NCBI GenBank assembly: GCA_001632435.1
Contig: KV423978.1
Coordinates: 1 to 64,000, forward strand
From: Calocera cornea HHB12733
Taxonomy: Eukaryota > Basidiomycota > Dacrymycetes > Dacrymycetales > Dacrymycetaceae
Reading direction: 5' to 3'
Length of the DNA stretch: 64,000 bases
Translations under genes and position numbers: made by a program
The notes under the pieces: model-generated
The model's input: only the letters and a program-made list of their open reading frames with translations
Told to the model about the DNA's origin: nothing
Database searches by the model: none
In this document: piece by piece, positions 48,863 through 58,237 of the stretch
How the letters are laid out: every line of letters starts with the position of its first letter
Numbering within the stretch: position 1 is the stretch's first letter

Positions 48863-50786
48863 ATGTCGATAAGCCCGGACACCGTGGAGGATAGCGCGCA
48901 TCGACAGCCAAATCAATATCGCCCTACAGGCAAGTGAGTTCCTGAGTCTTGACCTGGAGACTAATGGGAGGTTGTGGTAGTGCCGGATGCAGAGCTCGAT
49001 TGGAGAATCGAGAAGTACTTCACTTATGGGTTAGCAGACGGTGTCATCGCGGAGAGAATCAAGGAGGACGTGAACGCCTCAGAGCGGGGTTTGACACTGA
49101 GGTGAGATGTGCCGATCGGGTCAGGGGGCTGAAAGACCACTAATGTCGTTGTAATCAAAGCAAGAAGACGGTCTATCGCCATCGTGTGAAACTTGGTCTC
49201 AAGAGCGCGCGACAGCAGAGACACGACTTATTCACTATTGGACCGCATATTGACGAGGTACGGAAGACGTATCGCCAAGCGGGTGTGAAGCGGATGAAGG
49301 ATTGGCTGAGGGAGTTGAAGGGGGTCCATGCGTCTGAGTGAGCCAACTTCATATTCCGACTAATGAGATGCTGACAGCAAAGAAATCTAATTGCCAACTA
49401 TAACCGCCTTCACTTCCCGGAAGAGGTAAGACAGCGGAAGGCAAAACGGCTGAAGCGCAAGCAGTTTTGGTCCCCAGGGGTGTTCGCGGTTGTGGCAGTC
49501 GACCAGCATGACAAATGGGCGCGGTACGGGCTGTTCCTGCACCTTGGGCTAGAAGCCTTCTCCGGAGCGTTGCTGTGGTTGAAAATCTGGTGGACTAATT
49601 CAAACCCGCGGTTGATTTTCAGTTTTTATTTGGAGATGGCCCGGAAATACGGCGGTACGACCCTCTCCCTGGAATGAAGTAGCAATCGCTAACCATCTTT
49701 GACGTAGAAAGGCATCCCCTTGCTAACCCAAAGCGATCCCGGGAATGAAAACAATGGTATTGCGAATGGACACAGCATGCTGCGTCAACAGCTGGATCCA
49801 AGACTTCAAGGAAAACTACAGCACCGGTGGATGAGGGGCCACAGCAACATTAAGCCGGAGATCAAGTGGAGTCAGCTACGGCGGGAGTTTTCCTCGGGGT
49901 ACGAGGATTTGTTCCGAGAAGGAGTGGTGAACAACTGGTATGACAAGGACAATATATTGGAAAAGTACGTGATTTGATGGCTGAATAGAGGCGGGCACCT
50001 GATTGGTGAGTAGGTACATATTCCAGTGGCTGGCGATACCCTTCATGCAGCGGCATTTAGACGAGTATGTGCAGATGCACAACAATAGCAAGCCAAGATC
50101 CGATAAAAACAAAATACTTCCCATTGGGATACCGAGCGACATATTGGAACATCCAGAGCGTTATAAGGGGGCTCGGGATTACAAGGAAAGTAGATGTTGA
50201 AGCTGTAAAATCGATGAATGACTGATTTGGAGACAGGTCCTGGTGTCTGACGAGGATCTTTATCACGTGGAACAACTTTACGCTCCCGCCAATCATGGGG
50301 TGTTTGAACTGGTGCCAAGAGTGCTACAGGCGCAGCTGAGCACCTATTATGAAGGTGTGGCTTGACATTCGATAGTGGATAAGCCAAGCTGAAATGGTGG
50401 ATATAGCTCTGGGCTGGCCGCAGATAACGAAAGATAGCTTCTGGGAAGTCTACCTGGGTCTACGAGATGCGTTTCTCTTATCACCGACATGTGGATCACT
50501 GGCCGCAAGCCTGCCATCGCAAGCCGAAAGAGAGTTGGTAATGTGCCAAGAGCATATCGACCTTCTGCGTGCGGATGAGCTCGAATTGGAACGAGTCAAC
50601 GAAGAGTATGAGTTCAACACAGAGGAGGAACGAGAGGTTGGGGACGACCAGGGGGACGCTGATGAGTGGACGCTGCCAGTGTTTGGCCTGGACTGGGAAG
50701 GGGAGGAGCGTTTACCTGCTTATGAAGGAGACTTGATGCCGGAAGTGGAGGACCTGTTCCAGGCTGAGTTGACACAAGTAGAGTGA
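48863..50786 (+). CDS. Integrase-core (DDE, rve-like) domain protein, possibly damaged
   Basis: Eight exons in the best model: 48863-48929, 48981-49101, 49161-49323, 49378-49654, 49712-49964, 50014-50185, 50237-50354, 50407-50786; 516 residues. It matches the mushroom family annotated as integrase core domain proteins: an N-terminal helix-turn-helix region (LDWRIEKYFTYGLAD), then the catalytic core with VDQHDKWARYGLFLH, LLWLKIWWTN, LLTQSDPGNENNGIAN and LQHRWMRGHSNIKPEI, and an acidic tail. Three joints are irregular: exon 1 uses a GC donor (GCAAGT), exon 3 ends at a poor GTCCAT, and exon 6 ends at GAAAGT, where a GTAAGT is expected (50186-50191). It may be a decaying mobile-element gene or a domesticated one with a rare GA-AG intron. 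No terminal inverted repeats are recognised. Confidence 0.75.
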
Positions 50787-51080
50787 CGCGCATGAGTGGG
50801 CGAGAGAGAAGCGTGGCCATAGAATGATGGTTGACGTTTATGTGTATTTAGTGCTGGTAATCGGTATATGGAGTAGAGTGACAGGGTACGGAAGAATTGG
50901 AAATTGGAAAGTAGAGGGACGTCAGAGAAGAAGTAGTGCGGAAGGGAATGCGCCAGTGGACGTAGCTACAGAAGTGAGAGCGGGTGCAGCGGACGTTTGG
51001 CTGCTGGGGGACACGAAATGATGAATGAGAATGACGAGCCCTGCATTGATGATAAGGGAACTGCAAAGGAAGAAAGGGGA

Positions 51081-51822
51081 CTACATACCAGCTCCGCCTC
51101 CGAAAACGACGAGGAGAAGTAGAAAGAGGCAGAGGGCACCACAACAGCATTGTCCGCACCCGCCACCGGTTGCCATATCCCCACACGCGGTGCAGGTAGA
51201 ACCGCAGAAGACGCAACAGTACCCGCAACCAAACACGATTCGATTGAGGCGAAGTATGGCAGCGCGACCAGACCACGAGATCGCGTTGAGACATGCCTCC
51301 ATGGTGGAGAGGCCGTCCGCATGAGCAAGTGCACGGCTCTGCGAGACCCACAGCTCTTCATCGAATTGCACCGTGGTGGGATCGGTCCGTCCGTTGAGGG
51401 TCATGGGTGCGGTGGGCGGGTATGCATGTGGAAGAGACTAGTAAAGGCATCAGCACAAGACGTCTACGAGCGATGCTGTCCAGAGCGACGCATATATGCG
51501 CTTGAGACAGCATCGGGTGAGTGTGACGCACCTGACGACCAGAAATAAGCCCCACGCTCGCTTCCTCCTCACTGGAAACTGCTGATCGGTCGCGGGCTGC
51601 CGAACAAGCCCATCCGCGGGGTCTTCTACGATCCGTAGTAGTGGAATGGATTGGAGGACGAGAGGGAGAGAGGTGGGGAAGAGGTACGTCTTGGTGGTGG
51701 GTTGGGTGACCGACGTTGTGAGCGGTTTGACGCGAGGAGTTGTCTTCCAGTGGTTCTTGAAGAGAGCGAGATGTCGGACTTGGTTGAGGAGGTGTATGCT
51801 GCTGCAGGCGGTCGTCGTCCAT
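51081..51822 (-). CDS. Cys-rich, tail-anchored orphan protein
   Basis: Two exons, 51532-51822 and 51081-51437, phase 0, 215 residues. The first 100 residues are Pro/Ser/His-rich and disordered. The second exon has a helix-like stretch (RALAHADGLSTMEACLNAIS) and a dense cysteine cluster (CGYCCVFCGSTCTACG, then CGQCCC). It ends in a hydrophobic segment (ALCLFLLLLVVFGGGAGM) that could anchor the tail in a membrane, with the cysteines as palmitoylation or metal sites (inference). No family recognised. The splice pair (GTGCGT and TTTACTAG) joins the two open frames cleanly. Confidence 0.55.
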
Positions 51823-52424
51823 GCTGGTGCCGTTGTAGAGAGAGACAGAAGCGTAGAGGAGCAACAGCAATCGGGTGGAACGGAGTTGGATGGCAGAGAA
51901 GAGAAGCGTAACCGTCGCGCGATAAGAAGGCGATCAGAGCAAGGACCCTGGCTGACGAAGGGCTGACTCAGCCACGGCGGTTATCCAAGTCACCGGAGGC
52001 GCGGACTTTAAACCGGAAGCAAACGGAGGGAAAGCAGGGAAATAGGGGAGACAGGACGCTGCCAGACCCGAGATGGGTCTGGGGTCTGGCTCAGGGTGCT
52101 GTCCGCCTGGAGCCACGGCAAGGCAGCTGTCCGCCTGGTGTTTCCATAAGCACCTCCCTCGCTCCCACTCGCTCCCACTCGCCCTCCCTCGCCTCCCCTC
52201 CCACTCTTGCACCGCCCCGCCCAGTCCGCACATCAGCAACCGACCGAGTGAGTCGGGCTGCGATAGCGAGAACGTGAGTGCCGAGTGCGGAAGGACAGGC
52301 TAGGCTGGGCCCTCTCGCTGCTTTCCTCTCCTCTGCCTCGTCTGCTCGGGACCGCTGCACCGCTGGACCGTTGGGTCGTTGGGTCGTTGGGGAGGCGTCG
52401 GCGCTCTCATATTCGCCTGCAGCG
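51823..52424. other. Intergenic with dispersed repeat copy 2
   Basis: 602 bp, promoter of the keto-acid dehydrogenase kinase gene. It contains the reverse copy of the dispersed repeat (51992-52150) and pyrimidine-rich DNA with CTCCCACTCG repeats (about 52160-52200). Confidence 0.5.
51992..52150 (-). repeat. Dispersed repeat, copy 2
   Basis: Read on the minus strand from 52150 it begins CTTATGGAAACACCAGGCGG and ends in TTTAAAGTCCGCGCCTCCGGT, matching the two ends of copy 1 (25828-25968). Internally CTGTCCGCCTGG is duplicated (52099-52110 and 52128-52139), and a CAGACC/GGTCTG inverted pair lies at about 52063-52082. Confidence 0.6.
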
Positions 52425-54078
52425 ATGCGATCGCTGCTCTCCCGCTCTGCTCTCCTCGCTCTACCCGCCCGCACTCCCTACGCGCCCGCTGCCGCTGCCG
52501 CTGCCCCAACCCCAACCAGGATGGCCCTCCGTACGCCGGCACGGCCGCACTTCCTCCTCCTCCAGCGCCGCTCCCTCGCCATCCCCACCCTCTCCTCGCC
52601 ACCACCCGCACCCGCACCCGCACCCGCACCCGCACCCCCGTCGCTCGAAACCCTCCTCGCGCCCTCCGCAGCCCCAGCGCCCCTCCGCCTCCCCTCCCTC
52701 CTCGACGTCCCCCACCCCGTCACACCCCAGTATGTCCTCCACAGCGCAGCACTCACCCTCTCCGCCCTCCCGCCCCGCATGGCCGCCCGCATCCGCGCCC
52801 TCGAGAGCCTCCCCTACATCGTAGGCGTCAACCCGTTCATCAGCCGCCTCTACGGCATATACAAGGACAGCCTCGACGCCCTCGTGCGCGAGCAGCCCGT
52901 CAGGTCGCTCGACGAGAACGAGGGCTTCGTCCGGCGCTTGCAGGGCCTCGTCGAGAGCCACGCCAACGACATCCCCATCATGGGTACGTTCTTGGCCTGC
53001 CCTTGCCCTCATGGCATCCGCGATGTAGGCTGATGCCCCCCGCCAGCGAAAGGGTTCCAGGAGTGCAAGCGCTACATGACCCCCACCGCGGTCAGCGCCT
53101 TCCTCGACAGCGCCATCCGCTCCCGCATCGGCACCCGCCTCATCGGCGAGCAGCACATCGCCCTCTCCCGCTCCCTGGCGCACCATACCGTACGTCCCAC
53201 GCCTTCTCTTCCACCCTACCGCCGCACCTGCATCTCGCTGACATGTGCGCATAGCCCGGCCAGGCCGGCGTCGTCCAGCGGAACTGCTCGCCAAAGGAGA
53301 TGATACGGCACTGCGCAGGGTTCGTGCACGAGCTGTGCGAGAGCACCCTCGGCGTCGCTCCGGGGTTGGTCGTCGATGGCATGGACGATGCGACTTTTGC
53401 GTGCGTGCCCCTTCTCTTGTCCGCCTTTGCTTCCCGCTTCCCCATCTCTCCCCCCCCCCTTTGCGTTGGCAACCGTGATACTGATGAATGATGCCTCTTG
53501 CTCTGCACAGGTACATCCCCACCCACCTCGAGTACATCCTCACGGAGCTCCTGAAAAACTCGTACCGCGCCACAGCCGAGCACTGGCTGGCCAACGCCTC
53601 CCGCGTGCCGGCCTCCGTGCTCCCGCCGTCCCCCCCGCCCGTGACAGTGACGCTCTCGCGCACGCGCGACTTCCTCTCCCTCCGCATCCGCGACCGCGGC
53701 GGGGGGATCTCCCCCGCGCACCTCGGCAGCATCTTCTCCTACGCGTTCACCACCGCCGCGGGGGACGAAGCGGACGGGGGCCCGTACGCGCTGCAGCACG
53801 TCGGCGGGCAAGCAGCGCTGGACGCGGGCCCGCCCGCCTCCGCCTCCGCCCCCGCCGCCTCCGCCAGCACACCCGCCGCCGTCTTCTCCGACATCTCAAG
53901 CACCGTCATCCGCTCCGGCCTAGGCACGATCGCAGGGCTCGGCTACGGCCTGCCCCTCGCCCGGCTGTACGCCACCTACTTCGGCGGAAACCTCGAGCTC
54001 GTGAGCCTCTACGGACACGGCACCGACGTGTTCGTAAAGCTCAGGAGTCTGGAGAGGGGCGCGGATGTAGAGCTGTAG
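52425..54078 (+). CDS. Mitochondrial PDK/BCKDK-family kinase
   Basis: GHKL-fold kinase that phosphorylates and inactivates pyruvate or branched-chain 2-oxo-acid dehydrogenase in the mitochondrial matrix. Exons 52425-52983, 53047-53189, 53255-53400, 53511-54078; 471 residues. The N-terminus (MRSLLSRSALLALPARTP) is a typical presequence, followed by a (PA)n spacer. The helical domain holds YKDSLDALV and TRLIGEQHIALSR; the ATP site holds the N-box ELLKNSYRAT (about residue 295-305), DRGGGIS (G1), GLGTIAGLGYGLPLARLY (G2) and GHGTDVFVKL. A poly-Ala/Ser insertion (about residues 370-410) sits in the ATP lid. Which of the two dehydrogenases it serves cannot be fixed from sequence. Confidence 0.92.
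52603..52636 (+). repeat. (CCCGCA)n microsatellite in coding sequence
   Basis: Hexanucleotide run coding for alternating Pro-Ala in the spacer after the presequence of the mitochondrial kinase. Confidence 0.85.
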
Positions 54079-54412
54079 GCTGTGGGCTGTAGGCTGTGCG
54101 CCGTGCGCGACTGCGGTTTGATTTACTTCCTTTCGTTGTATGGCGCCGGCGTATGACGGGAAAATGTATTGATAACTATCTGGTGTTTGTTGCACTTGTG
54201 TGCGCTGGGGGTGCCAGTGCTAGGCTGCGGGCTGAGTCCTGGGCAAGAGCCGCCGGAGCCGAACGCGGAGCTAATGCCCCGCGCGCGCTCGCCACTCGAA
54301 TTCCGCGGCGCTGCACTTCTGCGTCGCCTCGCACGCCCGCTCGCTCAGCGCGCTTCTTCTCCTCTGTACCACCACCACTCCCTTTTTAAACGTTGTTGTC
54401 TGGGTTGCGAGG

Positions 54413-55592
54413 ATGCCGAAGGCGGATATCAACAAGGCTGGGTGGGAGACGAGTGATTTCCCGATCCTGTGCGAGAACTGTGCGTCCCTGCCGCGAAGTG
54501 GTCGAGCTGAGCTGGGGCTGACTAACGTTCCTCGCAGGCCTGGGGGACAACGCCTACATCCGGATGTCGAAGCAGGAGTTCGGGAAGGAGTGCGGCTCGT
54601 GCACGCGGCCGTTCACCGTCTTCCGCTGGAACCCGGGCAACGGCGCGCGCTTCAAGAGCACGGTCGTCTGCCAGACGTGTGCAAAGGTCAAGAACGTGTG
54701 CCAGACGTGTCTCTTGGACCTCGAGTACGGCCTGCCCACCCAGGTCAGGGACACCGCCCTGGGCGTCAAGGGGGACGCACCGAGCAGCGAGATTAACCGC
54801 GAGTACTATGCGCAGAATATGGAGGCTAAGGCGCGTCGCTTTGTCGGTCCTCTACGCGCGGGGCGGGGTGCTGATGGGTGGTTGTGTGCGTAGATGGACA
54901 GCAACGGCATGCTTACCGGTGGACCGGGGAGCGCGTCAAGTGCCGGCAAGGAGATGCTCAAGAAGCTCGCCAGGCAGGCACCGTACTACAAGCGCAACGC
55001 CCCGCAGATATGCTCCTTCTTCGTCAAGGGGCAGTGCACACGCGGGGCCGAGTGCCCGTACCGGTGCGTCGTGCTGCGCTCGCGCCGCGAGGGGGATGTG
55101 CTGACTGGTATGCGGCTTGGTCGGTCGGCCAGACACGAGCTACCGGAGAAGACGGAGCTGTCGAACCAGAAGCTGCAGGACCGCTACCACGGCCGGGACG
55201 ACCCCGTCGCGCACAAGATCCTCATCCAGCACGCGGCGGACGCGGGCCTCGCCCCGCCCGAGGACACCTCCGTCACCGCGTTCATGCTCGCCTCCCTCCC
55301 GCCCACCTCGCAGGACGCGATCCTGTTCGCGCTGCGGCAGGCCGTGCCGAAGCTCAAGGACGACGACCTGCGCGGGGTCGTGTACGTGGAGAAGAGCAAC
55401 TGCGCGTTCATCAACTTCAAGACGAGGGCCGCGGCGGAGGAGCACGTCAAGGCGCTTGCGCGGGGGCTGGAGATCGGCGGAAAGACCGTCGGCCTGCGGT
55501 GGGCAAGGGCGAGGCCAAAAAAGACACCGGCCGCCGCGCCGAAGGCGGACAGTACGACTCCGGAGCCGCGGCCGGAGGCGGTCGAGGCTTGA
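54413..55592 (+). CDS. ECM2: Spliceosome factor RBM22/Ecm2 (Slt11)
   Basis: Pre-mRNA splicing factor of the activated spliceosome, contacting U6 and the intron. Exons 54413-54479, 54538-54830, 54894-55063, 55133-55592; 329 residues. Order: the N-terminal zinc module [45 protein letters not shown]; a CCCH finger [19 protein letters not shown] (C-x7-C-x5-C-x3-H); and an RRM with [19 protein letters not shown]. The boundary after exon 2 is ambiguous: a GC donor directly after MEAK, or a GTCGGT donor 12 nt later that adds four residues. The C-terminus is shorter than in metazoan RBM22. It lies 334 bp downstream of the kinase gene. Confidence 0.93.
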
Positions 55593-56595
55593 TGTACGCT
55601 AGATGCTAGTTGTGTTTGTATCATCATCTAATGCAGGTGCTCGTTGCCTACAGATTGAAGAGAGCTCGTCATGTGCGGGAGACAAGGGTCCCCTCAGCCC
55701 TGCCTCGTCTGCACGACCATGTCCAGTCTCTGCTGAGCCTCTGCTAAGCCGCTGCGATGTCGACCATACATGTGGCTCCTCCCGAAACAGACGATGAAAT
55801 GACCACAATCAGGCGACTTGCACCAGGCGGAAGAATGGCCGAGCGTCGGCTGTCTGTCTTTCCGCTGGTCAGCGTCCTGGGCTTCTGAGATCTTCACTGC
55901 TGGGCCCGTCTGTGGCAGACAAACACCGATCGTGACTCATTCCCGGGCTCGAAGTGCCGTGACCACTCTCCCCGCCCAGTAGGGAATTCCATGGGTCCCA
56001 CCTCCGGGCGACGCAATTGTCTCGTCACCCGCCCTGCCGACGCTGGACACATAACGCGCGTCTCAACCACAGATCATGACTCCTGACTCACGTGACAGGC
56101 GCATGCACCTCCCCCCCCATCTCTCCCGTCCCCGCCCCCCCAACCCGGAACACCCATGCACGACCGCAAAATGCCATCCCTGCGGTGTCGTCACCGACCG
56201 TTCCGCGTCGGGCGCGGAACGGGTGTCTCAAACACCGACAATGTCTCGCCTTCCCGCTTCCTCACCCAATGTCTTATCCGACTCCCGACTGTGTCTCTCC
56301 CGACTGCCGCGCCAGTCTCTGCACCCACGCACGCGTCTCCGCCACCCCGCCTGCATAGCAGCCGGCCCAAGCTCCATGTCTACAATGGACTAGCACGGCC
56401 GGCCCTCCGCATATATAACGGGCCCTTCGAGCGAGCTGGGAGTCCATCAGCACCAAGCGTCGACCGCCCGCTCCTCAACCATTCTCAGCCTCTCAGCCTC
56501 TCAACTCCTGCCACCCGCCCAGCCCAGCCCAGCCCAGCCCACGCCAATCCAGTCCCAACCCAGCTTCCCAACCACACCGCACCGCCTAGACGACG
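55593..56595. other. Intergenic, promoter of the secreted-protein gene
   Basis: About 1 kb without a supported gene. A TATA box ATATATAA lies at about 56411-56418, some 180 bp before the ATG at 56596. A (CAGCC)n run is at about 56519-56540 in the likely 5' UTR. Confidence 0.5.
56411..56418 (+). promoter_or_regulatory. TATA box
   Basis: ATATATAA within GC-rich DNA, 178 bp before the start codon of the secreted Ser/Thr/His-rich protein. Confidence 0.5.
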
Positions 56596-57909
56596 ATGCC
56601 CGCTTACAGCACACTCCTCCTCCTCGCCCTGGCCGGCCAGGTGATCTCCTCGCCGCTCTCCTCTTCCCTTCCCACGCCCGCCTCTTCCTCCGTCTCCACA
56701 TCCACATCCACATCCACATCCACATCCACATCCACATCCAGCACGACCCTCTCCCCTCGCACGCCCTCCTCCTCCATCCCCCTCCCCGTCCAAACGCCAG
56801 ACCACTTCGTGCCCGGCACCGGCTCCGCCCTCAACCCGCTGTACGACCCGGGCTCCACGCTCGCGCAGTCCGAGTCCAGCCTCACTTACCACGCGCAGCA
56901 GGCCGAGGCCGGCCTCGGCCTGACGCTGCACGGGCTGCAGGGGGCCGCGCAGGGCGAGGGAGGGGGGACGGTCGAGGTGTTCGAGAGTGTGCCTGTGGAG
57001 GCTGAGGAGGCCGAGCCGCAGGTGATGATTCCTGCTCGGAGCGCGCCGGTCGACCTCTCCGACGCCGATGTCACCACCTCGACAGCCACCGCACCTTCCG
57101 CGCCGGGCCCGACGATGACCGCCACCCCAACCACGACCATCCTGGCCACCTCAGCGCCCACAACGCCCGTTGACACCTCTTCCCTCCCTGTCCTAGACGC
57201 GGCTCTCACCCCCTCCCCCTCGAGCTCGCCGACCCCCGCCTTCTCCCGCCCGCCCTTCACCGCCCCCACGCACCGCGTGCGCCCTTTCTCAGGGCTCAAC
57301 TTCACGCGCATGCCTGAGCCGCCCGTGAGGCGCGCGCGGGTGTGGGGCGCCCGGCTGAGGGCGGCGGAGGGACCCGGACAGCTTGGGCAAGCGCCGGCTG
57401 TGGGCGTACAGGAGGAGGAGGGCGAGTGGTTCTCCCATTCTGGGCAGGAGAAGCATGAGACGCACACTCAGTCTACTCGGACGCATACGAGCCACTCTAG
57501 GCACGAGGCCCATGAGACGCTGTCCAGCTCGATGCGTTCGAGCCACTCGAGCCATGCTACGCACTCTCCGCACACGGACGACAGCGCCAGTACTACGGCG
57601 ACTGCCACGACCACGACTACGACCGCCACGACTGTCACGACCGCCAAGACTACGACCTCTACCGCGACCACGAAGCCCAACGACCCCGAGATGGTGCACC
57701 ACCACACTTCCTCGCACACCTCCCACTCGCCCCTCACGCACACCACCTCTCACACGTCTCACACTGAGCATATGACGCACGCGACGGGCTCGAACTCCAT
57801 CCACACCTCCCACGCGACTGGCTCGCACACCTCTGTGAGGCATCATTCCTCCTCCTCTTCCGGCACATCGACGTCGACGCCCACGTCGAGCACTTCTACT
57901 GTAGCATAG
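56596..57909 (+). CDS. Secreted Ser/Thr- and His-rich protein
   Basis: Intron-less gene of 437 residues, unusual among its intron-rich neighbours. It starts with a signal peptide (MPAYSTLLLLALAGQVISSP). A (ST)n stretch, a middle part without recognised domain, and a Thr/Ser-rich C-terminal third with many H-x2-H and S-H pairs (THTSHSRHEAH, TSHTEHMTHATGS) follow. The Ser/Thr content predicts heavy O-mannosylation and a cell-wall or extracellular location; the His clusters could bind metal (inference). No GPI-like hydrophobic tail is seen. The frame is open over 1.3 kb in GC-rich DNA, where long frames are common, so the signal peptide and TATA box are the main support. Confidence 0.7.
   Translation: MPAYSTLLLLALAGQVISSPLSSSLPTPASSSVSTSTSTSTSTSTSTSSTTLSPRTPSSSIPLPVQTPDHFVPGTGSALNPLYDPGSTLAQSESSLTYHAQQAEAGLGLTLHGLQGAAQGEGGGTVEVFESVPVEAEEAEPQVMIPARSAPVDLSDADVTTSTATAPSAPGPTMTATPTTTILATSAPTTPVDTSSLPVLDAALTPSPSSSPTPAFSRPPFTAPTHRVRPFSGLNFTRMPEPPVRRARVWGARLRAAEGPGQLGQAPAVGVQEEEGEWFSHSGQEKHETHTQSTRTHTSHSRHEAHETLSSSMRSSHSSHATHSPHTDDSASTTATATTTTTTATTVTTAKTTTSTATTKPNDPEMVHHHTSSHTSHSPLTHTTSHTSHTEHMTHATGSNSIHTSHATGSHTSVRHHSSSSSGTSTSTPTSSTSTVA
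56695..56737 (+). repeat. (TCCACA)n microsatellite in coding sequence
   Basis: About seven hexanucleotide units coding for alternating Ser-Thr just after the signal peptide of the secreted protein. Likely polymorphic in length. Confidence 0.9.
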
Positions 57910-58237
57910 CCATCCCAAACGGATTAAAAGACGCACCGCGTCGCCTTGTATATTACCACTTCCACCTAGAAATGAAAGAACTTACCTAACATTCCCTTAC
58001 TTGCCTCCCAAATCGGCCGATCTGGTCGCCGCCGTGACGATGTCGGAAGCGATCGCTGATGCGCACCGGCTACTCGGGGTTATCACATGGCTGCCGAACC
58101 CCGCGTCCTAACCGGCGCCCCGCGCTTCCCTCTGAGGTGCACGCCATATATCAGAGCCCAGCTACTCACCCTTCCCTTTCTCCCTGCAGACCTCTTTATC
58201 CTCTTTCTCTCTCCATACTGCTATTCTCATACGCACT
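57910..58237. promoter_or_regulatory. Acyl-CoA dehydrogenase promoter
   Basis: 328 bp. A TATA-like CATATATC at about 58144-58151 is some 90 bp before the ATG at 58238. The 3' end of the secreted-protein transcript also lies here. Confidence 0.5.

Noticed and set aside
48540..48872. Plus-strand ORF downstream of a TATAAAAG
   Set aside because: It overlaps the promoter and start of the integrase gene and shows no recognisable domain; kept only as a note on the unassigned TATA box.
52461..53732. 423-codon minus-strand ORF
   Set aside because: Shadow of the mitochondrial kinase gene in GC-rich DNA; its Gly/Ala/Glu/Arg-rich translation is the usual antisense pattern.
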